Source: Amylostereum areolatum | Taxonomy: Eukaryota; Basidiomycota; Agaricomycetes; Russulales; Stereaceae | DNA: 64,000 bases | Assembly: GCA_012932865.1 (NCBI GenBank) | Contig: SAXG01000001.1 | Location: 485,693-549,692, forward strand | Reading direction: 5' to 3' | In this document: positions 45,732 to 57,396 of the stretch, one piece after another | How positions within the stretch are numbered: the stretch's first letter is position 1 | Layout of the letters: every line of letters starts with the position of its first letter | Program-made: the position numbers and the translations under genes | Notes under the pieces: generated by a model | Seen by the model: only the letters and a program-made list of their open reading frames with translations | What the model was told of the DNA's origin: nothing | The model's database searches: none

Positions 45732-46417
45732 TTAAATAAGCAAAGTCAACATGCGCTTCTTCCAAGGGCCTGGTTCCGTATCCTCATATATGTCATCGCC
45801 AAACCCCACACCAAAGACATTGCACACCGCCTTGTCGGGACCTATGCACCGCAACATGACAAACACCGTCCCCAGATAGTGCTTATCCTCCTGCCCGATA
45901 CGTATCTGCTCCTCTAGGTTGGGATCGTTGAAGAACGACACGGACTCTGGATGCGCATCTATAGCGATGAAGGCACTCTCGGCGCGCGTCGCACCAGGAC
46001 GTTGGATGAGGCTGACGACGAATATCTCCCGGGATGCGCGCGTGATGTCGGAGCGAAGGTTGAAGGCGTCCACCGCAGCGCTAGCGAGATTGTAGCGATG
46101 TTTATGAGTGAACTGGCGGAGGGCCTTGACATCGAGGTCCCTCGGATTCGCTCCCTCCTTGATATCGCGGTTGAGTTTGCATTTCAGTTTGTGTACGGGC
46201 CAGGCGGCCTTCTGACACTCCTTACTCTAGAGCGATCTTGTCAAAAGACAAAACATGGGAAGAAAAGGATGGACTTGCAATCGACCCCGCATCCTGAACA
46301 GGCTCTCAACGTGATACCATCCTTGCCCTTCGACTTCCAACAGTTCTGACACTGTGTCAGTTCACGATGGAGGGACCCAGCTTTGGTTGAAGACGATGAA
46401 GTTTGTTCTGGGTTCAT
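45732..46417 (-). CDS. MYND zinc-finger protein, junction uncertain
   Basis: Starts at 46417 with MNPEQTSSSSTKAGSLHREL and enters a MYND finger: CQNCWKSKGKDGITL, RACSGCG, later ECQKAAWPVHKLKCK. The C-terminal part, about 160 residues ending at 45732, is continuous: KLNRDIKEGANPRDLDVKAL, then FNLRSDITRASREIFVVSL, VFVMLRCIGPDKAVCNVFG and GPWKKRMLTLLI. MYND domains bind proline-rich peptides and act as interaction modules; many fungal ones have unknown roles. Between CSGCG and KECQ (about 46211-46290) I could not find a standard intron that restores the expected Tyr-Cys-Ser triplet; the best in-frame join loses one zinc ligand, and a GC-AG intron gives YRS and then a shift. The gene may be damaged or use an unusual splice. 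Confidence 0.65.
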
Positions 46418-47344
46418 AGAGGTAGGGTAGTAAAAGAAGTATGTTGAGGGGAGAGCTTTCGATATGTAATTGTATGCTAGGCGGCAACGTGCGGCGCAGG
46501 CTTTGCCTCGCGATGATCACGGGTCCTTGCATGGACCTTGAAGGTATTTGCCATTCATTGTTATTCAGCCGCTGTAACGAAAGTCTGATGTAGAGCTCCA
46601 ATAGCTGTGGCGGCAAGTAAGGTAGGCTGAAGATAGACGAGCATGATGGCCTGTCAGAGACGAGCCATGACCATCCGATGTCGACGTCGTTGGAAATTCT
46701 GGAGTTTGCGATTCGCGAGCCCAAGTCGATCACGTGGTTAACTCTCCTTTCTAAGTACAGCCGACTCGAGGACTCCTCGGCCTGCTTAAGCTTAAGTTTT
46801 AAGTTGTACGGACGCGATTACGATGCTGTTACGTAGCAATAAGGGATCCTGTCCCTTCATTTTGTCCAATTTGACCTGTGTGAGTCCGACCCCGGGCCCT
46901 GTGCTCGCCGCCGGCCCCAAGTCCAATTTTCAAACGCCAAGTCGTTCGCGACTCCGTGCAAAAGCAGGATTAAGATTGTGGTTCTCTGACGAGATTATAC
47001 GCACAGTATACTACATCCGAAATAAAACGAACACTATGAGCCATACTACAGTGTGGGAGTGAATAGGGGGTGGTAGGTGATGAATAGATGTGTATCGGCA
47101 GCGACCCAGCGTGATCGTGACATATGACACGAGATAGGAGATGGATATGAGACAGGAGAAATGGAGAGATGGAGAAAATAGGGGACATCTACAAGCGGCT
47201 AATACCGTACAACTGACCATACACATTTGACCCGAGAGACACGAGAAAACCCAGCGAGGCCCAGCACTCGACAAAAATCGTACACCGTAAGTGCAGTCCG
47301 AGTTCCGCAAGTCCGTTTCGTCCTAGCTAGCAGGGCCCGTCCAC
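46418..47344. other. spacer between minus-strand genes
   Basis: Holds the MYND gene promoter and the 3' flank of the Medusa gene; a minus-strand frame at 46733-46362 covers the probable MYND leader but has no recognised content. Confidence 0.4.
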
Positions 47345-48999
47345 CTACATATACGGCGTCGCGCCGCCAATCGCGTTCGTCTTATGCTCCCGCATGCCCT
47401 GAAAGTGCATGCCGCCGAAGCCGTCGTGTCCCCCACCGCCCATGGATCCGTCGAAAAACCCCGAGTGCTGGGGAGGAGGATATCCAAACCCGGGCGGTGC
47501 TTGAGGCTGCTGTTGTGATGGCTCGCCGTGGTGTGGATATGACCCGCCGTGGTAACCGGAAAAATCGCCTCCTCGGTCGCTCCCTGAGCCGCGACTGCTC
47601 ATATCGTCAAACGACACAGCTGTTGTCAATGGACCCTGTAACATGGTCGTACTCATCCCTGCGCCGTATGACCCAGGAGGCGTTATTGACGGCTTCTGAT
47701 CGCGTTCGTACGAGTCCAGCAACGCGGATTGATACATAACCGGCTGGGGCGAGGGAGAAGGATAGGAGAGTTCGAGGTGAGTCAGGGTGGGGTCTGGCTG
47801 TGATGGTGTATGCAGCATAGGCGGTGAATTTGAATGTATTTCGACGGCTCCAGGGACCAGAGACTGCATTTACACGGATATCATCAGCGTTGTCGACCCA
47901 CGGAGCCAAAAGTAAGACCCACGTATTTCGCAATGATCTTGTCGAGCGCGGGTCCGAGCGTATCCCATGAGAACACCTTCACGTCCTTCTCGATGTTCCG
48001 AGGTTTAGGTACAGGGAACTCCATGATCTGCTGGAAGAAACCCTCCGATCCCGATCGACTTTTCGAAATGGTCGTCGGTCGGAAGCCCTCGAGGTTTCGT
48101 CGGATGCGATTCTTCTCCTCGACGCCGAAGGAGTCCTGAACGAAGTATTGGAGCAAGAAAATGATGTCGACGGAGGTGAAATAGGTGAGGCCAGTAGATT
48201 CGCGATAGATGCACGAGATCGCGATACATCGATCGTCGTAATCCTCCTGGCGGATCACCTGGCAAGAGATGCGAAGGCGGTTTCCCTCGAGTGTTCTGGA
48301 GAAGCGCACGAGCCGTCGGCCAGCATGTTTCTCCTCTTCGGTGAGATTTTGACCGGCGTCTTCAAGAGGGGTGAGGAATTCAAGGATAGCGCGCTCGCCA
48401 GTGACATCAGAATTGTCGCCGATTTCCCGCCGCCTCAATAGCTGCTGCCGTGGAGTATGCGAGAGGGTACGAGAGGAAGGGGAACCAGCGGTGGATGAAG
48501 TCGGACCCGTCGAGCAGCTCGCACGCCTGTTACTAACGTGCTGGGAGGCGACGGGGATGGTGACAGAGCTGGCGCGGGGGCGATTACTGTGGACGACTCG
48601 GATTCCGGGAGAGCCTGTAAGTAGAAGGGGTGACCGTTTCAGACTCGGAGGATGACGTGCGTATGGAACAAGCCGCTCACCCCCTGAGCTCCAGTAGGTG
48701 AACTCGCCGAAGGTGACGGAGTCAAGGATATTGTTCTGACCGTCTACAGCTTGGATAGAGATGGCGACGATGGGAGACTCGGAGCGCTGAGCGTGGAAAG
48801 GGGGGATCGTACCCTCAAGACGCCAAACTTCGGCGTCCCCGTCACCGATCCGATGAATATCAGTGCCGACGGCTCTTGTGCCGATGACCATGCGCAGAAA
48901 GACTCGGCGGTCTGGATAGTGGTTTTGGAAGCGGGTTTCGACGGTGATGGGGACGCCTTCGTCGCCTTCATGGGGTGTGTAACCGAGTACGCGAAACAT
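47345..48999 (-). CDS. Medusa-type developmental transcription regulator
   Basis: Exons 48999-48681, 48614-47923 and 47863-47345 give 509 residues. The start MFRVLGYTPHEGDEGVPITV opens directly into the Medusa (MedA/Acr1) conserved region, followed by FLRMVIGTRAVGTDI, SIQAVDGQNNILDSVTFGEF and TYWSS. After a spacer the second conserved block reads GRRLVRFSRTLEGNRLRISC, EKNRIRRNLEGFRPTTISKS, FFQQIMEFPVPKPRNIEKDV and KVFSWDTLGPALDKIIAKY. The C-terminal exon is low complexity (Gly, Pro, Gln, Ser, His) and ends GGATPYM. Medusa proteins control conidiation, adhesion and virulence-related development in ascomycetes; a role in development here is inferred. The 66-nt intron at 48680-48615 has no stop and is a multiple of three, so retention would also keep frame. 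The upstream frame stays open to 49845, leaving the start somewhat uncertain. Confidence 0.85.
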
Positions 49000-50707
49000 G
49001 TGTTGGTTGGAGATGTGGTAGAGATGATGCGAGGGTGTAGACTGTTTAAGGGGTAGCGTGGGCGGCGGCGGATGTAGTCGTTTGCGGAAGCGTGGCGGGG
49101 GACGTGGGGGTCGTGTCTTAAGTTGAGATATAGGAGGGGTTAACAAAGCAGGGGAGAGACACAAAGGAACCGACCTTGGAGTCGACGTGAGTTGAAGTTC
49201 TGAAGGAGTTAGAGGCGGAGAGAGGTTGGCGGGAGGGTAGAGATGCAGGTAGAGAGTGTGAAACCTATGGTCGATGCCGCGGGGGCTAGTAACTATACCG
49301 AACGCTACTGGCACGCAGAGGGTTATAACCGATAGCCGACCTGTCCTCGATCTAAACGATCGCGATGCATTTAGTCTTTCCCCGCTGTTTAACCCCCGCC
49401 AGCCCCGCCACTCCGAGCCGCCTCCCTCCCGATCGCGCCCCCGCCCCTCGGCCCCGTGCTCCACCATCGAGGCCAATGAGAAGAGGGCCTCAGGCCAGCG
49501 CCGCTCCTCGACGGGTGCGCCACGATGAACTGGAACGGCAGGCCGGCGGGAGAGAGAACCTGTAGCCGCAACTAGGCAGGCGACGCGCCAGTTTCGGTGA
49601 ATCGGTACCTCTTTGGTTGATCCATTGATGGCAGGTGAGGAACCGGGAACGTGGCGATCGAAGTTGCCGCTTCGCCCATCTCGGCCGGGCTCGCTCTTAG
49701 CGCCCGCATTACTCCTGTCAAAACCCAAGTATGGACATGAGTGGCTTACCGCTCCGTTAGCCCCTGTTTGGCGCCCGTCTAATCGCTCCAGCGCCTCTCT
49801 CGCAAACATAAAACAAACAAACCATGAGAGAAAAAAGGGTGCCACCCTGTGCCACCTGTAATACCTTGTTGCTTCAAAGGCTGACGCTGGCGAATTAGAT
49901 ATGGGTTTGACTTGCTTTCTCTCCGGACAATTGGGCTTACTATGTCACGAGGCCCGAGGCACAAGGCACCCCCACCTCCGCCTCCGCCGCCCGACTCTCT
50001 CCCTGCGCATCCGCCCGTCTCCCTTCCAAGTCCCACCTCTAGCAGAATGCAACGGATCTTTATGCACTGTAATGCAGACCGTAGGCGGGAGCATTATAAT
50101 CACGTGGCGTGCGGTCAAACCGGAATTTCTCTCTAACGGAATAATGCACACTACCACTCGCTCGAAGCGCGAAGCCTGAAAGCCTCAGAGCTTGTACATT
50201 CATCGTCGCTGCCGTCGACGAATGGGTCTCTCAGCCCTGCCGCTAGGTCTGCAAAGCCGACAAGAAATGCTGATGCTCAGCGCATGTGCGTCCCCGTCGT
50301 GTGCCAACCTGACGGGCGTACATGTCTCAGTATACCCACAGCGAACAAGAAGATAAAAATCCTCAAACGCCTCGCGCAAACAACCTTCGCCAGTGACCAC
50401 CCTCAATGGCCTCCCGGTAGCGGTTCATACAGGAAATTTGCACCGTCGGTTAAACCTATCCTGGCTCATCGAAATGGACGTCGACCCACTTGCGATTGCC
50501 ACACCGACGCGCGGTCGTAATAACCCTCATCCGTCTTCTATCCAGTCCCGAATCCTTGCCACTGACTGGCCACGGAGCACGGTGGAGCACGTATATATTG
50601 GCACGGCCGTCCCGCGCCCCGAGGCTGGTCTGTCCCCTATATGCGAATTTCAAAGGAAGAAAAAATCGACCGCGGCGTCGCATCGCGGACGGACGGGGGA
50701 ATTAATT
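49000..50707. other. 1.7-kb leader/promoter of Medusa gene
   Basis: The minus strand is CT-rich for about 300 bp upstream of the start, suggesting a long leader as is common for developmental regulators. A TATA-like TATATATTG lies at 50592-50600 (plus strand). No separate gene recognised. Confidence 0.4.
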
Positions 50708-52036
50708 TTACAAACACGTTACGTGCCGCGCCTGCCATGCACCCGATGACACGCCATCGGCGGCCTCTTGCTCTCGCCACACTCGTGCGATAGCGGGCTC
50801 GTAACCCTCTTGCGACAAGATCCGCTCGCATGCAGCGCACCGATCCGTGAACAGCGTTTGATATGTCGCCAGCATGTCCTATCAACGAGGGGCCGCGCGG
50901 GTGCATTCGATCGTAACGCGGAGAACGATGGACATAGCGTGCATCGGGAGGCGTAGCGGGTCCGTATTGTGCGAGTGCTTTGTTGAGTCCTCGAACGTGA
51001 CAAGAGAAACAAACAGGAGCGGAGCGTACCAAGAGCGTTTGTGGTGGCACTCCCAGTGCCGCTTGTACCATCCTTACTACCTGTTGCGACGTTTTCTGAA
51101 AGACCGAATATTCACTCTGCGAGTGTGGCGGTTGCTACTCAGGGGAAGCGTACGTAGACAGTCAGGGGATACAGCGAGCCAATCGTAATACAAGAAAGTG
51201 AGCAGAAATCAACAGGACGGGAGACAACGATGATAATGCGCACCTTTTCCCTCGCGCCGAACACGGTGACATTCTCGACCATCAAGGGCCGTTCCGCTAG
51301 TGGCGTAGGTTCTCGCGTCCGGTCCATAGTCTCTTCCGAAGGCACGTCAAGCGTCACGAATGACTTTAGTACGTCCGGGATCGTCAAACGCAAAACCACT
51401 GGAGGCACGATGTCCTTCGCGTTCCGTCCGTTCCGTCCCTCGGGACCACTTCCTGTTCTACCGCCGCGACACCAGACGCGTATTGAAACCTTGTGCGCGT
51501 GTCTCCGGTTGAGCTCGCGCACATACTCCGGAAGCGCAGAGAGAGTGAGGGGCTGCACCGGCACGTCACCTACGCTCGAGGGGAAGATCGTGCGTGCCTT
51601 GGGCGCAACGTACGGCTTGGGCGATTCGGGCGTAGGAGATCGTCTGTAATTTACGCCCACCGCCGTCAATAAAGACACGCTCCGGAAGAGCGAGAACGCA
51701 CTTCCGCTTGCGCGTCTCGCGCCTCCGCCCGCTGCGCACGCCCGTGCGATCCCGCGCCTCGCTCTCCTGCGCGGCTTTAAGTGCGGTCTGCATCTTGTCT
51801 TCCAGCAGCATGCTGCGCACAGACTGGAGTTCTGACATCGCTCGACGAGTGGTGTCCCCCACGGAAAAGGGTTCCACGGCGGATGGGAGCTGGTGGAAGA
51901 TGGATGGCGGGAGCTGGCGTAGGGCACGCAGGCGCGTCGAGAACTCCGCCAGCGTGTCTATCTGCGCCTGGAGGGATTGGGAGGTGGGGGTGGAAAGCTG
52001 TTCGGCTTTTATTTTTGTTTCCGCTGTCGTGTCCAT
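50708..52036 (-). CDS. MED27: Mediator complex subunit 27
   Basis: Exons 52036-51702, 51643-51244, 51134-51030 and 50878-50708 total 1011 nt, 336 residues. The N-terminal helices include SLQAQIDTLAEFSTRLRALR and AMSELQSVRSMLLEDKMQTA; the middle carries a basic RRRETRKRKRSP patch and a beta-rich region (VPPVVLRLTIPDVLKSFVTL). The C-terminal hallmark is FQKTSQQVVRMVQAALGV, MLATYQTLFTDRCAACERIL, SQEGYEPAIARVWR and ARHVTCL, with the Cys pairs typical of the Med27 zinc-binding end. MED27 belongs to the Mediator tail/upper-middle region that relays activator signals to RNA polymerase II. The last intron (about 150 nt) is longer than its neighbours but the join is exact. It lies in tandem with chitin synthase on the minus strand. 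Confidence 0.9.
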
Positions 52037-52717
52037 ACTGCAGATTTGGGTCACTGGTGTCGATGAACGTTGAGTACGTTGAGTAGATGCAAGAACAACT
52101 TGAGCAAGACCACGGTGACGCGCCGGTCCTCGTGCCTCGCGATCGCTTAGTCACGTGGTCAAGCCGACATGATTCTGAGCTGAAGTGACGAAGTTGAAGT
52201 GAACTTGTCCAAACGTCAAGTACATGGTACGCAATGATCCATCCAAGACTTTTTCAATTGTATATAGCAAAAACGTGTTGCTACGAAGGAAGAAGAAAGC
52301 ACTTCCGATCTATGACTAGAGATACTGAACAGAGAGCTGCAACGATTGTACCCAACGGTCCCGCGACATGCCGAAAAAAAAAGAGAAAACGAGAAGGAAC
52401 AAAGAAAGGTTGTATATGCAAAAACGCGAGATGGGGACAACTATGTGGGAGTCGAAGTTGCGGAGGAGATGGTAGGGGATGCGACTGGGTGTGTGGGGTG
52501 TGTGGGGTGTGTGGGTGTGTGGGTGTGTGTGATCGTAAGGGTGACAAAAAGAGGAGGAGAAAAGGCAAAGCGCAAGTCCGGTCGCATTATGGATGATGAC
52601 AGTAGGTACTTATATGGGGCGTCAGAGAGAGTAGGTGAGGTAGGTGAGGGTATAGAACGTGAGGGTCCGATATACAAATTTGAGAACGCCTGCGCGAGCG
52701 AGAGCGAGAGCGCAAAG
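52037..52717. other. MED27 promoter and chitin synthase 3' flank
   Basis: AT-rich near 52240-52400, with a GT-rich minisatellite at 52487-52531. No gene recognised. Confidence 0.4.
52487..52531 (+). repeat. GTGTGGG minisatellite
   Basis: About 45 bp of tandem GTGTGGGG/GTGTGGGT units. They resemble telomere-like GT-rich DNA in composition, but are short and internal. Confidence 0.75.
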
Positions 52718-55700
52718 TTAGAACCTCGACCCCGGGTCGAGCGGGCCCAACGGTCCATAGTCCTTTCGGTCTCCTGCACCCCCTCCACTCCGCTTCTTGA
52801 CGTGCGTTTTCCATCCGTCCTCGAGCGCCGAGCTCTTTCCCGCAGAACGCATCGGCGGTGGCGACATCCGCGATTGTGGGTTCATCGTGTCCGACAACTG
52901 GTATCGAGCGGCGGTAGGGGATACTTGTGGGGGGACATGAGACGGTGCCGGCGTCAGTTGGTCCGAGGATGCATTGGGCGATGGCAGATCGTCCCAGCCC
53001 GATTCCAGCATGGCCTCAAGGTCGTCTGCACCGATGACCTTGGCATTCTGCATCGCTTGCAAGGGGCCCGTATGGAGACCCGTTGGTGGCGGCGGGTACT
53101 GTGCATTGTTCTCATTGTATTCACCAATGTTCGATCCCCATTGATCCTCCGATGAGGTCACGGACGCCGCGTCGGAACCATCGTACTGGCTGTTAACCTC
53201 AGAGCGCACGGTGAGGTATTCGTCGCCGGTAGCGAATCCCTGCGGATGCGCACGTGCAAACTCCTTCCGTCGACGTTCCTCGCGCTTGATTTTGCGAAGT
53301 CGTGACCGTTCCCAATCTTCCCATCGACGAAGAGGCACTGATGCTGCCGAAGATACGCCTTTGCCTTCGCCGTGGCCGGTATCCTTGCCTTCGCCTTCGA
53401 CTTTCCTGTGGAAATGCGTTAGTACAATATTTCTAGAGGGATTGTCTCAAGCATACCTGGTTTCACCCCATGAAAAGTCGTCGAAGTGCCAGAATGCATA
53501 CACGGGAAGAACAAAGTTCCAAATCGGCAGGGCCATAAGGTAGATCATCATCCAAAAGACGTAGACGATCTTTCTTGTGGTGAGTAAGATGAGGACGGCA
53601 GGAAGACCCAGCACTGCAACAAGAAGAGCTAGCGGGATGGCCTCTTCGAAGGATTTGGGCGGACTGAGAGCAATGCCAATGATGAGGATGTAGGTAAGTA
53701 CGATGGCGATGGGAAGGACAACAGTGCCGAGAAGATCCATGAACACGACGAATTGCATGCTGAAACAAAAGGTGCCACAGAGGTTGCGAACGAGGACCAG
53801 TTCCATGAGGTTGTGAATCGTCGAGTTGATCCATCTCCGTCGCTGGGAAAGAAGAATGGAGAATGTATCGGGAACAACCGTACGGCAGCGGGCCTGGGGA
53901 AGGAACATCATCTTGCGGTTAGGGAAGGTTCGGATGAGGCACGTGGTGAGGAAACGATCTTCTCCGAGCAGGAGCAAGTTTTTCTCGTGCAAAGTAACCA
54001 CTTCGCTCTGGCTGTACTCCTTGACGATCTCAGGCTTGATGATGAGGGGTACCCAATCGTCTCCAGATGCCTTGCGAGCCTTGAGCCTGAACATGGAGAA
54101 ACAACCGGGCAAGCAGGAGACACCACCGAAAACGGACTCGAACGCCTTGGCCATGTGGTGGGAAATGAAGTACTCGAAGACCTGAATTGCAGTCACCCAC
54201 GACTGGCGCTTGTTCGCGATACGCGTCTCACCACACACACCCATAATCATGGGGTCATGATGCATGCAATTAACGAGCGCTTTCAGGGAATCGGGGAAAA
54301 CCTTGGTATCGGCATCGACCTATATATCCATCAATTGGGCATTCGAAGGAGGAAAAAGTTCCTATGCGTACCATAAGGCAGACTTCAAAGAAGTCGGGTG
54401 TCACGCCCATCAACACATGGATCTTGCGGAAGAGATCGAAATCGAGGGGGGTCATTCGGTCATTATAGGTAACGCGCGAAAAGAAGTTCATGAGGATAAG
54501 TTGACTGTCCCGCTTTCCTCGGTTGCCAGGCTTCTTCTCTGTGGCTGCCTCCTGTTCGGTACCGCATTTGACCACGATCACGGTCGGTGTCCTCCTCCCC
54601 GCAACGGCTGTTGAAAGACGGTCGGTTAAGGCCGTGCAAACTTCAATATCTATATAAGAGATGATACGCACTGTAATGACCCGCATACACCATCGCTCTG
54701 TTCTCCCCCTTCGATCCCGAACCCACCGCGCCATAACTCATCGGAATAGGGTTCCCAAATCGAGGATCCGCATCCAACAAGCTCACGCAAATGTCGGGCG
54801 TGCTACGCTTCTCTCCAGCACCAGTGATCATTCCATCGGCAACCACGAAAAGAAGCTTGCGGGCATCGCTGTAGGTCGTCGACGATATTGAGTCGAGGGT
54901 CGTACGGAGGGAGTCCTCGCCTTCCGAATAGCACGTCACCAAGCAGACGGCGAAGAGCTCGGCGCCTATCTGGGCAAGACTCATCACGGGTGCTGCGTCG
55001 TTGCCATTGGTGAGCGTCGTGCTCGACGCGGACGCCAGAGAACGTGCGGATTTGTTGTTGCTCTTGGTAAGCTTCTTTCCTCCATCAGGTCCTGCCCATG
55101 GTGCGGTGCCCATCTTGTTGTCAATGGAGATATTCGCTCCTTCAGGAAGAACCGCGGGACTAATCGCGGAACGGTTGAGGGAAGAGCTTTCGGGATTTCC
55201 AGCAAGGCGGGCAGAGATGAACCAATTGAAAATGCAGGCCATGACGAAGCGGATGAGGACAAGGCCGAGGATGACGATGAGGCCCGCATATAGGACGAGG
55301 AAGGAGACGAAACAGCCGGGAGTGATCTTGTCAATGTGTCCTGCGGAATAACGCTGGATCATGCAGTCCACCGCGGTTCTGATATCGGCGCGGTTGACGA
55401 AAAGGCGGGTAGCATCACGGCCGCTTGAGTCGGGGGTCGCCATTACGGTGCGCAACGCTTTGTCAACAGCGTCGCCAGCGATGGGGTTTGGGTGCAACTT
55501 GAAATATGGATTCAGGTTGAGGACATTGCCGTCCATGACGATGTAGTTGGTGAGGTTCGTGACTTGGCTCCAGTCATACCCGACGGGTTCGGTGGTGTTA
55601 AAGATGTTGTAAGAGGCCAGGAGGGTGGACGAGTTCAGGTTACCGAGAGGGCAAGTCACGACGGAATTGCACGGTGCATCTTGTGCAATGCGAAAAGAGA

Positions 55701-56286
55701 GGCCTTGACATGCGGGGAATTGGGATGCGTCGCGGGTGAAGAGGGTGGTGATGTCTTGCCCTGGATAGTCTTTTGCGAGCTTGAAGAAATCGACGTCGGG
55801 ACTGGGAGACTTGGCCTGAGTGACGTTGACGAGGGTACCGCTCACACCGAGGGTGCCTGGAGTGGAGCCGAGAGAGACGAATCGTGCGGTATCATTTGTC
55901 TGCTGTTCGGGGCAAAGCACCTTCTGGAGACCGACAGTCGCAAACCCGACGCCGGCACATAGGATAAGAATGATGAAGCAGAGGGCCATTTTCTCTCTCC
56001 ATGCCTGGATCGTTGCCTTGTCTCTGAAACCACCGAGAGAGGTGAGAAGGGCGGCGGGGGCCCAGAAGGTGACGACCTTTGAAAAGAAGACCCAAGCATC
56101 GAACTGGAAGCCGGAAGATTGGGGGACGGGGGCGGATGAGGGAAGGAGGGTGGTTGGGGGAGTGATGAGGGGAGGTGGGGCGACGCCGCGTTCTGGGCGG
56201 GTGAGGGTCTTCGCGCGACGAACGGTGCCCGAGGGCCCTTGTCGTGTAGTGAGAATGGGAACGTCAGACTGATTGAAGTGGGCCAT
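52718..56286 (-). CDS. chitin synthase, division 2 (class IV-like)
   Basis: Exons 56286-54672, 54607-54372, 54319-53457 and 53405-52718 total 3402 nt, 1133 residues. The start [20 protein letters not shown] is chosen because the family motif region follows and the upstream 38 codons look non-coding. Two membrane segments flank an extracellular, Asn-glycosylation-rich loop in the N-terminal part ([20 protein letters not shown] and [20 protein letters not shown]). The GT2 catalytic core has [26 protein letters not shown] (618-623), GEDRFLTT (737-744) and QRRRW (776-780), the product-directing motif. Several C-terminal membrane spans follow, then a hydrophilic tail of about 240 residues. The enzyme makes chitin from UDP-GlcNAc at the plasma membrane. 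No myosin motor or cytochrome-b5 domain is seen, which argues against classes V/VI. All catalytic motifs are intact. Confidence 0.93.
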
Positions 56287-57396
56287 GGGTAAAGAGAGAG
56301 AAGCCGCCTGCCAACGAAGGCTTTCACGACGAGGAGAAGGAAAGAGTGGCACGCCCGTGCGGTCGACGGCGTCGGGGAGGCAGAGGGGGTTGCTGAGCAC
56401 GGCTGAGCAAGAATCAGAGAGCGACGGAGGAGCTCAGACTGAGAGAGGCGTTCGCCCTGGACTGTCGCCATCCACCGACGGTGAGACTCTTTTTCCTTTT
56501 CGGGACTCCCGCCCCTTCCCTCGCTCGCCGGGCGCTTGTCCGCCACTGGGTTCTCCACTCGTCCCGCCTTTCCTCGCTTTTATCTTATGCTCGTCGCCGC
56601 TCCCCAGTCCCTCCTTCCCTCGTCCCACGGAGCCAGCGATGCACGCCTTTCTCCCCTCGACCACGAGAGAACACTCGCTATCCAGGTTCCGTCATCTCCG
56701 TTCCTCCACGTTCCTTACCACACCCTTACCACGCTTTCTGCCCCAGTTGATGCATCTCGCTTCCCAGTTCCACGCCAGCGATTACTGCCGTGCAAAATTC
56801 GGCGCCAGAGGTATGTCCGTTCTATTTTCGGTTTCTCCGCTCCGTGCACGGCCACACGGCCACCCCCCGGCCCTCCCCCGAACGCTGCACTCCCCTGCCT
56901 TTCTCGCAGCCAGCACGGGCAGACGTGCATTCTGTCATCTCGTTCACGACGTGCCTTCACGTGTAAGCTGGTCACCAGCGCAGCCGTCATCTCACATCCC
57001 CCCTCCTGCTGGCTCCAATGTACCATAAGCTCACCTGAACGCTTGTCAGGTTCCGCGCTCACTTACATGCCAATGTCCATTCACCTTCCCGATCATTTCA
57101 AGCAGCTCCTCGCTAGACAAGCTCTCTACATGAACACTGAAGCCATGGTTGTTATGCGACCGTGATGCTCCAGAACCTGTCGACATAGCTAAACGCAACC
57201 CTTCGGAATCCTCCGTGGTCGAATCCGCCGAGCATCCGGTTACTCTAACAGCGGTACACTCCAGACATAGACCACGAACTCATCGACGCGATAGAGACGC
57301 CGCTTGGCCTCTCTCCCCTCTCTCCTTCCGCCCTGAAAACGTCGGACACTCACCCACTAAAGTCGGTCATAGCGACATACTGTTTTCACCGTATGC
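56287..57396. other. divergent intergenic, CT-rich
   Basis: Holds the chitin synthase promoter and that of the phosphatase-like gene; CT-rich on the plus strand. No gene recognised. Confidence 0.4.

Noticed and set aside
52487..52531. Interstitial telomere-like repeat
   Set aside because: The GTGTGGG units are irregular and do not match the TTAGGG-type telomere unit expected in basidiomycetes.
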